Source: Bacillus marasmi
Lineage (GTDB): Bacteria; Bacillota; Bacilli; Bacillales; Cytobacillaceae
Length of the DNA stretch: 64,000 nucleotides
Direction: 5' to 3'
Assembly: GCF_902168435.1 (NCBI RefSeq)
Contig: NZ_LR656170.1
Location: forward strand, 1-64,000
Shown: positions 20,449-29,607 of the stretch, in pieces
Layout: every line of letters starts with the position of its first letter
How positions within the stretch are numbered: the stretch's first letter is position 1
The notes under the pieces: model-generated
The model's database searches: none
The model's input: only the letters and a program-made list of their open reading frames with translations
What the model was told of the DNA's origin: nothing
Made by a program: the position numbers and the translations under genes

Positions 20449-20811
20449 TTATGCACATTGTTCATCCGGTTTTGCTAAGAAAAGGATTGCTTCTAGGAGT
20501 AGCGTCGCCCGGAGCGAACCAGAAATCGTCAGCAGCTGCTGGGTCTGGGCCTCACGCAATTTAATCTTTCCATATAGTAGCTCTAGTGCCGAGTTATAGG
20601 AGGTTGAAATAGTAACAGTGTCTGAACCCTCATTTATTGAATTTAATTGTTGTGGGGCATGAGCAACCTCATTTTCAATACTGAGAAAATACACCCCTTT
20701 TTCTGTATCAATACAAACCTGCAAAGGAGCATGGCGGACTAAACTGTGAAGATGACTCTTTTGATTAAAGCTCACGATAAACGGCTCAAATATACTCACC
20801 AGAACATACAC
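20449..20811 (-). CDS. yusD: SCP2-like sterol-carrier domain protein (YusD-like)
   Basis: This 120-aa protein sits in the yusD position upstream of the fatty-acid genes and shows the look of a small SCP2 domain: VCIDTEKGVYFLSIENEV as beta strands, then a helix with SYNSALELLYGKIKLREA and a Leu/Ala-rich end. Such domains bind lipids or acyl-CoA, which would suit the neighbouring beta-oxidation genes. There is no signal peptide. AAAGGGTGAGGTGT precedes the ATG. The fold call is moderate; the symbol rests on synteny. Confidence 0.65.
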   Translation of the reverse strand: MYVLVSIFEPFIVSFNQKSHLHSLVRHAPLQVCIDTEKGVYFLSIENEVAHAPQQLNSINEGSDTVTISTSYNSALELLYGKIKLREAQTQQLLTISGSLRATLLLEAILFLAKPDEQCA

Positions 20812-20824
20812 CTCACCCTTTAAC

Positions 20825-21139
20825 TTATCCGGAATTCATCACCTGATTAATTTTTTCATATAAAAATGGGACTGATTGAAACGCATATATTTTATGTTTT
20901 ACAATGCCCTCCTTAAAAATCAGTAAGCAAGGAACACTTTCAATTAATAGTTCTTCTGCAAGAGCGCGATTGAAGTTTACATTCATTTTGACCAAATGGA
21001 TATTTGGCATCAACTCTTCGATCACAGTTAGCATTTTCGAGGCCACTGCGCAAGTACCACACATTGGTGTATAAGCATAAACTAGTCCATTATATTGGTG
21101 CAAATCTAATAGGATTTCTACATGGGTTTCGTTATTCAT
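20825..21139 (-). CDS. yusE: Thioredoxin-family protein (YusE-like)
   Basis: A 104-aa single-domain thioredoxin-like protein. The redox motif is CGTC in YTPMCGTCAVASKML, rather than the usual CGPC. The cis-Pro loop is ESVPCLLIF, with an extra Cys after the Pro. VKMNVNFNRALAEELLI is the usual third helix region. It is cytoplasmic, with no signal. It starts 9 bp after the yusF stop with only a weak ribosome site, so translation coupling to yusF is likely. The partner is unknown. Confidence 0.85.
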   Translation of the reverse strand: MNNETHVEILLDLHQYNGLVYAYTPMCGTCAVASKMLTVIEELMPNIHLVKMNVNFNRALAEELLIESVPCLLIFKEGIVKHKIYAFQSVPFLYEKINQVMNSG

Positions 21140-21148
21140 TGGTGCGAT

Positions 21149-21511
21149 TCAACTTCTTTCTAGATACTGAGTAAATACGTCGATATTCGCCTGCAGCAGA
21201 ATGGTTGCTAAATGGTGCACTGGTGCAGTGGCAACCTCCCGATACGATTTATCAATATAGAGATGAAGGGCTTCAGGAAATTCGCGCTTAAACTGCTTGC
21301 GCAATTTCTCGCCGGCCTCATCTGCATCAACCAAAATATAAACATCTTTATCAAAGATGGAATCAATCAATTCCTCTAGGCGATGGTTTCCAATCGTGCC
21401 GTTTGTGCAAATAATTTCGATTGGCTCTTTGATAATTCCTTTGACTTTCTTTTTATCGGAAGTTCCTTCAACAATGATCACTTTATCGCTGAGTTCTCTC
21501 ACATTTATCAC
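21149..21511 (-). CDS. yusF: Toprim-domain protein (YusF-like)
   Basis: A 120-aa stand-alone Toprim domain. VIIVEGTSDKKKVKG carries the conserved catalytic Glu, and VYILVDADEAGEKLRKQFK carries the D-x-D metal site. It resembles the small Toprim proteins related to RNase M5 and primase cores but lacks extra domains, so nucleic-acid cleavage or nicking is possible but unproven. CAGGTGATAA precedes the ATG. It heads a probable yusF-yusE-yusD unit. Confidence 0.87.
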   Translation of the reverse strand: MINVRELSDKVIIVEGTSDKKKVKGIIKEPIEIICTNGTIGNHRLEELIDSIFDKDVYILVDADEAGEKLRKQFKREFPEALHLYIDKSYREVATAPVHHLATILLQANIDVFTQYLERS

Positions 21512-21635
21512 CTGAAGTTGTATGGATTTATCTTAGATTATTCAATATTCAATAAGTTGGTGTTGTATTCCTTCTATCGCTTAAATATTATTATTTTTAG
21601 CAAAAATCAGGATAATATTTGACCGTTGAATGGGC

Positions 21636-21718
21636 TCAAGGCTCTCTAGGCTTTCTAAGCTCTCCAGGCGCTCTAGGCTTTCTAAGCTTTCTAAGCTCTC
21701 CAGGCGCTCTAGGCAACA
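21636..21718. repeat. Short direct-repeat tract (array D)
   Basis: A composite of CTCTAGGCTTTCTAAGCTCT followed by CCAGGCG, repeated twice, the second time with an extra 9-bp TTCTAAGCT unit. It occupies the gap between yusF and gcvH, where B. subtilis carries yusG. No gene was found here. Confidence 0.75.
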
Positions 21719-21734
21719 TAGTCCCTAAATGTAC

Positions 21735-21760
21735 AAAAAAGCACCTTGTAAACAAGGCGC
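21735..21760 (-). terminator. Terminator of gcvH
   Basis: On the minus strand GCGCCTTG-TTTA-CAAGGTGC is followed by TTTTTTG, 7 bp past the gcvH stop. Confidence 0.85.
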
Positions 21761-21766
21761 TCAAAT

Positions 21767-22150
21767 TTAGTCTTCTTTTGTCATTTCTTCGTATTGTTCA
21801 GGGGTCATTAATTTGTCAACTTCACCTAAATCTGTTGGATTGACGACGATCATCCATGCTTTTTCGTATGGTGATTCATTGACAAATTCAGGGCTGTCGC
21901 TTAATTCCTCGTTGATTTCGACAACCGTGCCGCTTATTGGCGCATACAATTCCGACACAGTTTTCACAGATTCAACGCTACCAAATGGTTGACCTGCTTC
22001 GACTTTATCTCCTGGCTCTGGGAGTTCCACAAACACAATATCCCCTAACTCGGATTGTGCAAACTCGGTGATGCCAACCTTCACCTTGTCTCCTTCAACT
22101 TTAACCCACTCATGATCTTGTGAATAACGCAAATCCTTTGGAATACTCAT
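21767..22150 (-). CDS. gcvH: Glycine cleavage system H protein
   Basis: GcvH is the lipoylated shuttle of the glycine cleavage complex and, in bacilli, also the hub from which lipoyl groups are relayed to 2-oxoacid dehydrogenases. The 127-aa protein has the lipoyl Lys at residue 63 in [15 protein letters not shown]. The N-terminus ([15 protein letters not shown]) and the length are normal. GGAGGTAACAGCTA precedes the ATG. No gcvT/gcvP genes are nearby, as in B. subtilis. It is a substrate of LipA at 3475. Confidence 0.97.
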   Translation of the reverse strand: MSIPKDLRYSQDHEWVKVEGDKVKVGITEFAQSELGDIVFVELPEPGDKVEAGQPFGSVESVKTVSELYAPISGTVVEINEELSDSPEFVNESPYEKAWMIVVNPTDLGEVDKLMTPEQYEEMTKED

Positions 22151-22177
22151 TAGCTGTTACCTCCACTATTATTGTAG

Positions 22178-22534
22178 TTAACTCCAGGTTTGTGCAAATT
22201 CCTCTTCTTTAAAGCCCACAGTAACCTTCGAACCATCAGTAACAATTGGTCGTTTTATCAGCATGCCATCAGAAGCTAGTAATTCTAATAATTCAGCTTC
22301 GCTAGCTTGTCCAATTTTATCTTTGAGACCAAGTTCTCGGTATTTTTGACCGCTCGTGTTAAAGAATTTCTTTAGTTCTAAACCGCTTTGTTGATAATAC
22401 TCTGCCAGTTGTTCTTTTGACGGAGGGTTTTCAACGATATGTATTTCTTCATAGGCGATATTGTGGTCATCGAACCACTTTTTCGCTTTTCTACATGTCC
22501 CGCATTTTGGGTACCAATAAAATTGCAATGCCAT
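22178..22534 (-). CDS. yusI: Spx/ArsC-family thioredoxin-fold protein (YusI-like)
   Basis: A 118-aa protein of the ArsC/Spx/MgsR family. The N-terminal YWYPKCGTCRKAKKW carries a CxxC redox pair; KPRIV-type residues appear as IKRPIVTDGSKVTVGF, where the Arg is conserved. In B. subtilis the equivalent YusI has no settled role; arsenate reductase activity is unlikely without arsenic genes nearby. It lies 27 bp upstream of gcvH and may be co-transcribed. Confidence 0.87.
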   Translation of the reverse strand: MALQFYWYPKCGTCRKAKKWFDDHNIAYEEIHIVENPPSKEQLAEYYQQSGLELKKFFNTSGQKYRELGLKDKIGQASEAELLELLASDGMLIKRPIVTDGSKVTVGFKEEEFAQTWS

Positions 22535-22739
22535 ACTTTCACCTCCATGCTATTTTACCCATTCTTTATTGTAATACATGAAAAAGAAAAAAACCCAATT
22601 TGGATTTCTTTATTTTAAAACAATTCGACTTTGGTGGGGAAAATCCTTCAACTTTTTTGGGTTGCTCTGTTCTGTTTGGCGAGGTTTTTAGGATATGTTT
22701 CTGTTGGATTGTAAATATCCATTGCATTGTCTTTATTAC

Positions 22740-22845
22740 GATTTTATACGGACACTTCGCTTTGTTTTTTCATCAAAACTGTCCGTATGACTGACTCATA
22801 CGGACACTTCGCTTTGTTTTTTCACTAAAACTGTCCGTTAAAACA
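22740..22845. repeat. 52-bp palindromic repeat pair (array E)
   Basis: TACGGACACTTCGCTTTG starts at 22747 and 22799, exactly 52 bp apart. Between them lies a perfect 11-bp stem TGTCCGTATGA-CTGAC-TCATACGGACA (27 bp). The remaining ~25 bp is CTTCGCTTTGTTTTTTCA then TCAAAAC. It ends with CTGTCCGTTAAAAC. It lies between the fadE stop and the yusI start. The adjacent 22560-22735 holds nothing I recognise. Confidence 0.85.
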
Positions 22846-22883
22846 ACTCACAAAGATTAGTTATTCATAATAAATCCTTAGAA

Positions 22884-24668
22884 TTACACAAAGTATTTCT
22901 CGACCTCAATGAGCTTGTTTGCAGCCTCGCGTTTTTTGGCGATGACATTGATTGGTGTGTGACGGGTGAATTTACGCAATGCTGATAACAGCATCCGCAG
23001 GGAATCGCCTTCTTCAATCGCCAAAAGCGTTTCCTTCGCATCCTGCTCGATTTTATTAAAGGCTTCCTGACAGAAAATTTGCGTATATAAGAGCTTTTGC
23101 TGATTTTTCGCAATCCCACTTCGCTCAAGCGCTTTTTCCGTCCGCAACACGACTGATTCCATCGCATAAGCACTAGAAATGATATCAGCGATATTTGCTA
23201 AGATTTCTTGTTCGGATTCCAAGCCTTTGCCGAATTTTTGCGCTGCAAGCCCCACTGCAAGCAAGCCTATTTTCTTTGCATTTCCAGTCAAATATTTTTC
23301 TTGAGCAAGCACTTCATCATCAGGCTCGACCGGTAGCATCATCATGAGTTCCTCTTGAAGCGCCTGAGCTTTTTGGAATAATGGTAGCTCACCCTTTAAT
23401 GCCTTGCGCACAAAAGTACCAGGTACCAATAAGCGATTAATTTCATTTGTTCCTTCAAAAATTCGATTGATTCTGGAATCGCGGTAAGCCCGTTCAATTT
23501 CGTATTCCTGCATAAAGCCATAGCCACCATGAATTTGCACGCCTTCATCAACAACGTAATCAAGCACTTCAGACGCAAAAAATTTATTTAGTGAGCACTC
23601 GATAGCGTACTCTGCAATCGCCCCAGCCACAATTTTTGGATCATTCAATTGCTCCTCTGTTAATTGCCCCATTCGTTCCTCATACAAACCAACTGTCCGA
23701 TAAACAGAGCTTTCGGCTGCATAAAGCTTCGATGCCATTGTTGCCAGCTTTTCTTTCGTCAAATTAAATTGAGAAATTGGCGTATTAAATTGCTTGCGGA
23801 CATTTGCATATTTTACAGCGACCTCAAAAGCACGCTTCGAACTGCCAACTACACCAACCCCGAGTTTATAGCGACCGATATTTAAAATATTAAAAGCGAT
23901 CACATGACCACGGCCGGCATCACCAAGCAGGTTTTCCTTCGGAACAGGCACATCCTCTAAAATGAGCGTCCGTGTTGAAGAGCTTTTAATTCCCATCTTT
24001 TTTTCTTCAGTACCGGTCGAAACACCCGGATAATCACGTTCAACAATAAATGCCGAGAAATGGTTGCCATCAATTTTGGCGTATACGATAAATACGTCCG
24101 CAAAACCAGCATTGGTAATCCATTGCTTTTCCCCATTTAAGATAAAATGACTCCCAGCCTCGTTTAACTTGGCTGTTGTTTTCGCACCAAGCGCATCTGA
24201 GCCTGAACCAGGTTCCGTAAGCGCATACGCTGCGAGCAGCTCACCAGAAGCAAGCTTCGGCAAATACTTTTGCTTCTGTTGTTCATTGCCAAACAGCACA
24301 ATTGGGAGCGAACCTATCCCGACGTGTGCACCATGTGACAATGAAAAACCGCCTGATCGGGCCATTTTTTCGGTAATCAATGCTGAACTAATTTTATCTA
24401 AACCAAGACCGCCATATTGCTCCGGTACATCGGCAGCTAGCAGCCCCAATTCCCCTGCTTCCTTCAGTAAACGGACCGTCCGATTGAATTCATGATTTTC
24501 CAAAAAATCAACCTGTGGAAGGACTTCGTTCACAACGAAATCCTCCGTTGTCTTAGCAATCATTATTTGCTCTTCAGAAAAATCCTCAGGTGTTGTGATT
24601 CGCTCATAGCTCATATCCTCGAGTAAAAAGCTTCCACCTTTAATCAACCGTTCAGTTTGTTTTGACAA
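22884..24668 (-). CDS. fadE: Acyl-CoA dehydrogenase FadE
   Basis: FadE catalyses the first step of beta-oxidation, the FAD-dependent formation of trans-2-enoyl-CoA. The protein (594 aa from the chosen start) has the N-terminal ACAD helices, [18 protein letters not shown] in the middle domain, the C-terminal [20 protein letters not shown] block with the FAD contacts, and an extra C-terminal helical domain usual in this branch. The frame is open to 24764, but that part runs into repeat sequence. TTG at 24668 after AAAGGGGGAAGG gives the expected N-terminus ([14 protein letters not shown]). It is separated from fadA by a 650-bp repeat array. Confidence 0.93.
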   Translation of the reverse strand: MSKQTERLIKGGSFLLEDMSYERITTPEDFSEEQIMIAKTTEDFVVNEVLPQVDFLENHEFNRTVRLLKEAGELGLLAADVPEQYGGLGLDKISSALITEKMARSGGFSLSHGAHVGIGSLPIVLFGNEQQKQKYLPKLASGELLAAYALTEPGSGSDALGAKTTAKLNEAGSHFILNGEKQWITNAGFADVFIVYAKIDGNHFSAFIVERDYPGVSTGTEEKKMGIKSSSTRTLILEDVPVPKENLLGDAGRGHVIAFNILNIGRYKLGVGVVGSSKRAFEVAVKYANVRKQFNTPISQFNLTKEKLATMASKLYAAESSVYRTVGLYEERMGQLTEEQLNDPKIVAGAIAEYAIECSLNKFFASEVLDYVVDEGVQIHGGYGFMQEYEIERAYRDSRINRIFEGTNEINRLLVPGTFVRKALKGELPLFQKAQALQEELMMMLPVEPDDEVLAQEKYLTGNAKKIGLLAVGLAAQKFGKGLESEQEILANIADIISSAYAMESVVLRTEKALERSGIAKNQQKLLYTQIFCQEAFNKIEQDAKETLLAIEEGDSLRMLLSALRKFTRHTPINVIAKKREAANKLIEVEKYFV

Positions 24669-24699
24669 TATCCTTCCCCCTTTATCGAAAAACGTATTC

Positions 24700-24745
24700 G
24701 GCTTGTTCAGGGATTTATGCCCCCTAGCATCTGAAGCTAGATTGC
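24700..24745. repeat. Decayed end of an AAAAGCGGAAG...GCTAGAC element
   Basis: TTATGCCCCCTAGCATCTGA followed by AGCTAGAT resembles the right end of the element at 29413 (TTGTGACCCCGAGCCCCTAG, then GCTGAAGCTAGAC). It lies directly upstream of the fadE start and explains the spurious 5' extension of the frame. Confidence 0.5.
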
Positions 24746-24770
24746 CATCAACTCTTAATGTCAAAATCGG

Positions 24771-25416
24771 GATTTTATCGCCGAATTCCTAATTTAATCG
24801 CCAAAATCAAGATTTCATCGCCGAATTCCAGATTTCATCGCCAAAATCGAGATTTAATCGCCGAATTCCAGATTTAATCGCCAAAATCGAGATTTCATCG
24901 CCGATTTCCAGATTTAATCGCCAAAATTGAGATTTAATCGCCGAATTCCAGATTTAATCGCCAAAATTGAGATTTAATCGCGGAATTCCAGATTTAATCG
25001 CCAAAATCAGGATTTCATCGCCGAATTCCAGATTTAATCGCCAAAATCAAGATTTCATCGCCGAAGTCCTAATTTAATCGCCAAAATCAAGATTTCATCG
25101 CCGAATTCCTAATTTAATCGCCAAAATCAAGATTTCATCGCCGATTTCCAGATTTCATCCCCAAAATCAAGATTTCATCGCCGAATTCCTAATTTAATCG
25201 CCAAAATCGAGATTTCATCGCCGATTTCCAGATTTAATCGCCAAAATCGAGATTTCATCGCCGATTTCCAGATTTAATCGCCAAAATCAAGATTTCATCG
25301 CCGAATTCCTAATTTAATCGCCAAAATTGAGATTTAATCGCCGAATTCCAGATTTAATCGCCAAAATTGAGATTTAATCGCCGAATTCCAGATTTAATCG
25401 CCAAAATCAAGATTTA
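24771..25416. repeat. 20-bp tandem array with 40-bp superperiod inside the fad operon (array F)
   Basis: About 32 units of exactly 20 bp run without an indel. Units start GATTTCATCG or GATTTAATCG and alternate strictly between the tails CCGAATTCCA and CCAAAATCAA, each with a few variants, giving about 16 copies of a 40-bp superunit. Variants travel together: CCAAAATTGA is always followed by GATTTAATCG, and CCGAATTCCT by AATTTAATCG, which suggests block duplication. 20 and 40 are not multiples of 3 and no gene is present. It separates fadA from fadE within one operon. Confidence 0.97.
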
Positions 25417-25429
25417 CTTTCGAAATGAC

Positions 25430-26605
25430 TTAAACCAATTCAAATACCCCCGCAGCTCCCATTCCGCCGCCAATGCACATCGTCACAATGCCAAATTGCA
25501 CGTTGCGTCGTTTCATTTCGTGAATTAAAGATAGTGTGAGCTTTGTACCTGTGCAGCCAAGCGGATGTCCAAGCGCAATGGCACCGCCATTTACATTGAC
25601 CTTATTTTCATCCAGACCTAGTTCTCTGATAATCGCCACTGATTGCGAGGCAAATGCCTCATTTAATTCAATGAGCCCTATATCCTCTAGTTCCAGTCCA
25701 GCCAGTTTTAGAGCCTTAGGAATCGCAACAATTGGACCGATTCCCATTATTTCAGGCGGCACTCCTCCTACCGCAAAAGCGCGAAACTTAGCCAGCGGCT
25801 TCAGGCCTAATTTATTTGCTTTTTCACGATCCATGACTAGAACGGCTGCTGCCCCATCGCTTGTTTGTGATGCATTTCCTGCTGTGACACTACCTTTAAT
25901 CGAAAAAGCAGGGCGGAGCTTCGCCAACGTTTCCATATTCGTACCAGGTCGGACACCTTCGTCCTGACTGAAAACGATTGATTTTTCCTCCAATTGATGA
26001 TTTGCATTAACCGTACGAATCAACACGTCAACAGGAACAATTTCATCAACAAACTTTCCTGCAGCTATCGCCTGTGCAGCCTTCTGATGACTTCTGACCG
26101 CAAAGGCATCCTGATCCTCACGACTAATGTGATATTTGTGAGCAACCTGCTCCGCGGTATGGCCCATGCTCATATAGTATTGTGGTGCTGTTTCAGCAAG
26201 TTTGGCATTCGGACGAACGACGTGTCCCATCATGGGCACTAGGCTCATTGACTCAACGCCACCTGCAATAATCGTATCGGCATTTCCAAGCATTATCCGC
26301 TCGGCCGCGAATGCAATCGACTGTAAACCCGATGAACAATAGCGATTAATCGTAATGGCTGGAACAGTGACAGGCAAACCTGCTAAAGCACCGATATTTC
26401 GCGCGACATTCATGCCCTGCTCTGCTTCAGGCATAGCACAGCCGATGATTAAATCATCGATATTTCCTTCATAATGACCCGCTCGCCGCAATGTTTCTTT
26501 TACGACGAGTGCACCTAAATCATCCGGCCGGGTATGGGCAAGCGTTCCTTTCTTTGCTCTGCCGACCGGAGTCCTTGCACCACTAACAATAACAGCCTCT
26601 CTCAC
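25430..26605 (-). CDS. fadA: Acetyl-CoA acyltransferase (3-ketoacyl-CoA thiolase) FadA
   Basis: FadA releases acetyl-CoA in the last step of each beta-oxidation cycle. The 391-aa thiolase has the nucleophilic Cys in [13 protein letters not shown], the [14 protein letters not shown] region, the His in [15 protein letters not shown], and the second Cys in [15 protein letters not shown]. It starts with GTG after GAGGGGAGTTT. It lies 63 bp after fadN, in the same operon. Confidence 0.96.
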   Translation of the reverse strand: MREAVIVSGARTPVGRAKKGTLAHTRPDDLGALVVKETLRRAGHYEGNIDDLIIGCAMPEAEQGMNVARNIGALAGLPVTVPAITINRYCSSGLQSIAFAAERIMLGNADTIIAGGVESMSLVPMMGHVVRPNAKLAETAPQYYMSMGHTAEQVAHKYHISREDQDAFAVRSHQKAAQAIAAGKFVDEIVPVDVLIRTVNANHQLEEKSIVFSQDEGVRPGTNMETLAKLRPAFSIKGSVTAGNASQTSDGAAAVLVMDREKANKLGLKPLAKFRAFAVGGVPPEIMGIGPIVAIPKALKLAGLELEDIGLIELNEAFASQSVAIIRELGLDENKVNVNGGAIALGHPLGCTGTKLTLSLIHEMKRRNVQFGIVTMCIGGGMGAAGVFELV

Positions 26606-26668
26606 AAACTCCCCTCGCTTTCTTTCCTTTTTTATAAAAATAAAGCTTGTTTCCTAATCTCTATTTTT

Positions 26669-29056
26669 CTAGTTGCGTAATGGTTTGCCTTTGATAAGCA
26701 TGTGTTGCATCCGCGCTTGTGATTTTGGTTCAGTAATTAGGCTCATAAAGGCTTCTCTTTCAATATCTAATAGGTACTGTTCATCGACTTCCGTGCCGTA
26801 TGGGACCTTTCCGCCACTAATACAGTAGGCCAGTTTCTTCGCGATTTTTAAGTCGTGTTCTGAAATGTAACCGGATTGGTACATCGATTGTGCCCCGAGT
26901 AACAGGGTTGCGTACCCGGTCTCACCGACAACAGGATTTTTTTTACGAACTGGAGGACGGTAGCCTTTTTGCGCTAACTCGAGCACCTTTTGCTTCGCAT
27001 CGTAAAGTAAATGATCGCTATTAAAGCTAATTCCATCATGTTCAGATAAGAAAAAGTTCTCTCGTGCCTCCTCTGCAGATGTCGAGACCTTCGCTAGGGC
27101 GATTTTTTCAAAAACAAGATTGGCAACCTTTTGCAAATCAATTTCAACACCGTCAGGAAGCGCGTTTAAATGTTTGATATAGAGTTCTTTATTGCCTCCA
27201 CCACCTGGAATCAGACCAACACCCGTTTCCACAAGGCCGATATACGTTTCCAATGAAGCTTGGAGCGCTGCTGCCGGCAAGCAAACCTCCGCACCACCGC
27301 CGAGGGTCATTCCAAATGGAGCTGCCACAACAGGTTTTTGGCAATATTTAATTTTCATCATGGCTGACTGAAAGTTTCGCACCATCCACTCTAATTCAAA
27401 TAAGTTATCATCCTGTGCTTCCATTAAAATCATCGCGAGATTGGCACCAACGGAAAAATTCTTGCCTTGATTGCCAATGACAAGACCTTTATAGTTCACT
27501 TCAACTTCATCAATCGCGTGATTAATCATTTGGATAATATCCGGCCCAATCGCATTGTTTGGTGAATGGAATTCAAGCAGGGCTACCCCATCACCAAGAT
27601 CCAAAAGATGTGCACCAGAATTTTTCTTAATAACTTTATCTGCTGTTTTTTTCAACGTGCTAAGCTTAATCTCTTTTGCACTCACCTGAGTCGGCTTATA
27701 ATCTCCAAGATGATAATAGAATGGCTGTCCTTCCTCTTCTTTGTAAAATGAGAGCTGTCCACTGCTCACCATTTGGTTCACCCAGTCAGGAACAGCGATG
27801 TCTTCGGTTTTCATTTTTTCGATTGATGCTTCAACTCCGAGCGCATCCCACAGTTCAAATGGACCATACTCCCAGCCAAAGCCCCATTTCATCGCCTCAT
27901 CAATGGCGATAATGTCATCAGCAATTTCACCAACCAGACTAGCGGAATATGCTAGAACTGGTGCAATACTGCTCCATAAAAAGCTCCCCGCGCGATCATT
28001 AGCATACACAAGCGCTTTCATTTTGTTTGTGAAGCCTTTTTCCTGCTTGCTCATTTCTAGCGAAGGTGCTGATAACTTTTTTGTCGGTTGATATTCCAAT
28101 GTATTTGGATTCAGTTCAAGAATTTCTTTACCTTTTTTCAAGTAAAAGCCTTGACCCGTTTTACTACCATGCCAGCCCTTCTCAAGCATTTTCTTCATAA
28201 AGTTTGGAAGCTCAAAAACTTGCTTTTCCTTGCCGTCAACTTGGCTGTATATATTGGTCACGACATGGATATACGTATCCAATCCGACAACATCCAACGT
28301 TCGGAAGGTAGCACTTTTCGGTCGGCCAATTAGCTGACCGGTCACGGAATCCACCTCTCCTACACTGAAACCCGCTTTCAGCATTTCTTGTAAGGTAATT
28401 TGTAAGCCGTACGTACCAATCCTGTTAGCAATAAAATTGGGAGTATCCTTGGCGATGACGACTCCCTTGCCTAGAGCATCTTCGGCAAACTGTTTTACAA
28501 AGGCAAGAATGCTAGGATCGGTATACTTCGTTGGTATTACCTCTAGCAATTTCAAATATCGGGGAGGATTGAAGAAATGGGTGCCGAGAAAATGTGTTTT
28601 AAAGTCAGATGACCTCCCCTCAGCCATCGCTTCAATTGAGATTCCTGATGTATTGGAGCTTACGATGCTACCTGGTTTTCGATGTTGATCAACCACGGTG
28701 AAAATTTGTTTCTTAACTTCCAAATTCTCAACAACTACTTCGATAATCCAATCGACTTCTCTAAGGCGTTCTACGTCATCTTCTAAATTCCCAGCTTCAA
28801 GATAGTCGATTTTTTTCTTCGACGCTAACGGAGCAGGTTTTTGTTTGAGCAATTTTTCGATTGCCTGTGTGCTGTAGCGGTTCCGAACCACTCGGTCCTG
28901 TAGTGATAATCCCTTGGCCTGTTCTGCTTCCGTCAGTTGTTTCGGAACGATATCTAAAAGCAGTGTAGGAATCCCGATATTGGCCAAATGAGCGGCAATT
29001 CCCGAACCCATTACTCCAGAACCTAGAACAGCCGCTTTACTAATTCGTTGGGTCAA
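26669..29056 (-). CDS. fadN: 3-hydroxyacyl-CoA dehydrogenase / enoyl-CoA hydratase FadN
   Basis: A bifunctional beta-oxidation enzyme of 795 aa. The N-terminal part (about 1-310) is an NAD-binding hydroxyacyl-CoA dehydrogenase with GSGVMGSGIAAHLANIG and FLGTHFFNPPRYLKLLEVI. A second dehydrogenase C-terminal domain follows at about 350-480. The C-terminal third is an enoyl-CoA hydratase/crotonase domain with GKNFSVGANLAMI and GMTLGGGAEVCLPAAALQA. It starts with TTG after AAAGGAGGTATTGCG. It is the first gene of fadN-fadA-fadE, and a FadR operator lies 29 bp upstream. Confidence 0.96.
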   Translation of the reverse strand: MTQRISKAAVLGSGVMGSGIAAHLANIGIPTLLLDIVPKQLTEAEQAKGLSLQDRVVRNRYSTQAIEKLLKQKPAPLASKKKIDYLEAGNLEDDVERLREVDWIIEVVVENLEVKKQIFTVVDQHRKPGSIVSSNTSGISIEAMAEGRSSDFKTHFLGTHFFNPPRYLKLLEVIPTKYTDPSILAFVKQFAEDALGKGVVIAKDTPNFIANRIGTYGLQITLQEMLKAGFSVGEVDSVTGQLIGRPKSATFRTLDVVGLDTYIHVVTNIYSQVDGKEKQVFELPNFMKKMLEKGWHGSKTGQGFYLKKGKEILELNPNTLEYQPTKKLSAPSLEMSKQEKGFTNKMKALVYANDRAGSFLWSSIAPVLAYSASLVGEIADDIIAIDEAMKWGFGWEYGPFELWDALGVEASIEKMKTEDIAVPDWVNQMVSSGQLSFYKEEEGQPFYYHLGDYKPTQVSAKEIKLSTLKKTADKVIKKNSGAHLLDLGDGVALLEFHSPNNAIGPDIIQMINHAIDEVEVNYKGLVIGNQGKNFSVGANLAMILMEAQDDNLFELEWMVRNFQSAMMKIKYCQKPVVAAPFGMTLGGGAEVCLPAAALQASLETYIGLVETGVGLIPGGGGNKELYIKHLNALPDGVEIDLQKVANLVFEKIALAKVSTSAEEARENFFLSEHDGISFNSDHLLYDAKQKVLELAQKGYRPPVRKKNPVVGETGYATLLLGAQSMYQSGYISEHDLKIAKKLAYCISGGKVPYGTEVDEQYLLDIEREAFMSLITEPKSQARMQHMLIKGKPLRN

Positions 29057-29084
29057 CGCAATACCTCCTTTATAAGCAGTGGAA

Positions 29085-29102
29085 TGAATGAGTATTCATT
29101 CA
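29085..29102. promoter_or_regulatory. FadR operator upstream of fadN
   Basis: TGAATGAGTATTCATTCA is a 7-4-7 palindrome that matches the B. subtilis FadR (YsiA) box TGAATGA-N4-TCATTCA. FadR is a TetR-type repressor released by long-chain acyl-CoA. The position, between promoter and start of fadN, fits repression of the whole operon. Confidence 0.92.
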
Positions 29103-29279
29103 CATTTTTATTTTACATAAAAGTATTCCATTCCCGGCTTTCGCTCATCGTAACGGAAGTAATACTTCAATTTGTCCTTATACCATATATATTTTGATGC
29201 TTCAGCCAATATTCCATGGATAAAATCACTCAATTGTTTGGCATTAATGGGGCATACTCATAATGGAGGTGAGCAAATC

Positions 29280-29411
29280 GTGGCAAAACACAAGAAAAAT
29301 CCTTCTAAAGCTGCTGTAAGCGCCGCAAGTGTGAAAGGAAACGCCGGTCCTGGTGGAGAAAACACAGATATCGATAAAGTGAACAGCCAAAATAGCCAAT
29401 TTAAGAGATAA
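29280..29411 (+). CDS. yuzL: YuzL-like small protein
   Basis: A 43-aa basic, low-complexity protein. After the GTG start it reads AKHKKNPSKAAVSAASVKGN, then AGPGGENTDIDKVNSQNSQF. The K-K-x-PSKA-VSAASV-GNAGP pattern matches the small YuzL family found at this place in bacilli; function unknown, possibly spore-related. TAATGGAGGTGAGCAAATC is a strong ribosome site that fixes this start; a longer open frame from 29172 has no ribosome site. It is divergent from fadN. Confidence 0.8.
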   Translation: MAKHKKNPSKAAVSAASVKGNAGPGGENTDIDKVNSQNSQFKR

Positions 29412-29412
29412 G

Positions 29413-29570
29413 CTCAAAAGCGGAAGCGGCTTGACCAGGAGCGGCAGGCTTAAGACAAATCACGCAAGCGACGTTAGTCTCTGGAGGGATTTGGCTTAGA
29501 CCATCGCTCCTAGCCACTTTCGCTAGACAAACTTGTGACCCCGAGCCCCTAGGCGCTGAAGCTAGACGGG
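29413..29570. repeat. Variant AAAAGCGGAAG...GCTAGAC element
   Basis: It begins AAAAGCGGAAGCGGCTTGAC and ends CCTAGGCGCTGAAGCTAGAC. The inside differs from the copies at 3175 and includes GGAGCGGCAGGC and CATCGCTCCTAGCC, an extra inverted segment. It fills the gap between yuzL and fadM. No gene is present. Confidence 0.8.
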
Positions 29571-29607
29571 TAAAACGTTGTAAAAAGTGTCAGACCCCTG
29601 TTTCACA

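Noticed and set aside
24669-24764. Longer N-terminus for FadE from the ATG at 24764
   Set aside because: The extra residues come from a decayed repeat element, and the TTG at 24668 has a strong ribosome site and the expected family N-terminus.
24771-25416. CRISPR array
   Set aside because: Units are only 20 bp and the alternating tails are themselves repeated, not unique spacers. There are no cas genes in the window.
29172-29279. Upstream extension of the YuzL-like gene
   Set aside because: The 79-codon version starts without a ribosome site, while the GTG at 29280 has an excellent one and matches the family length.
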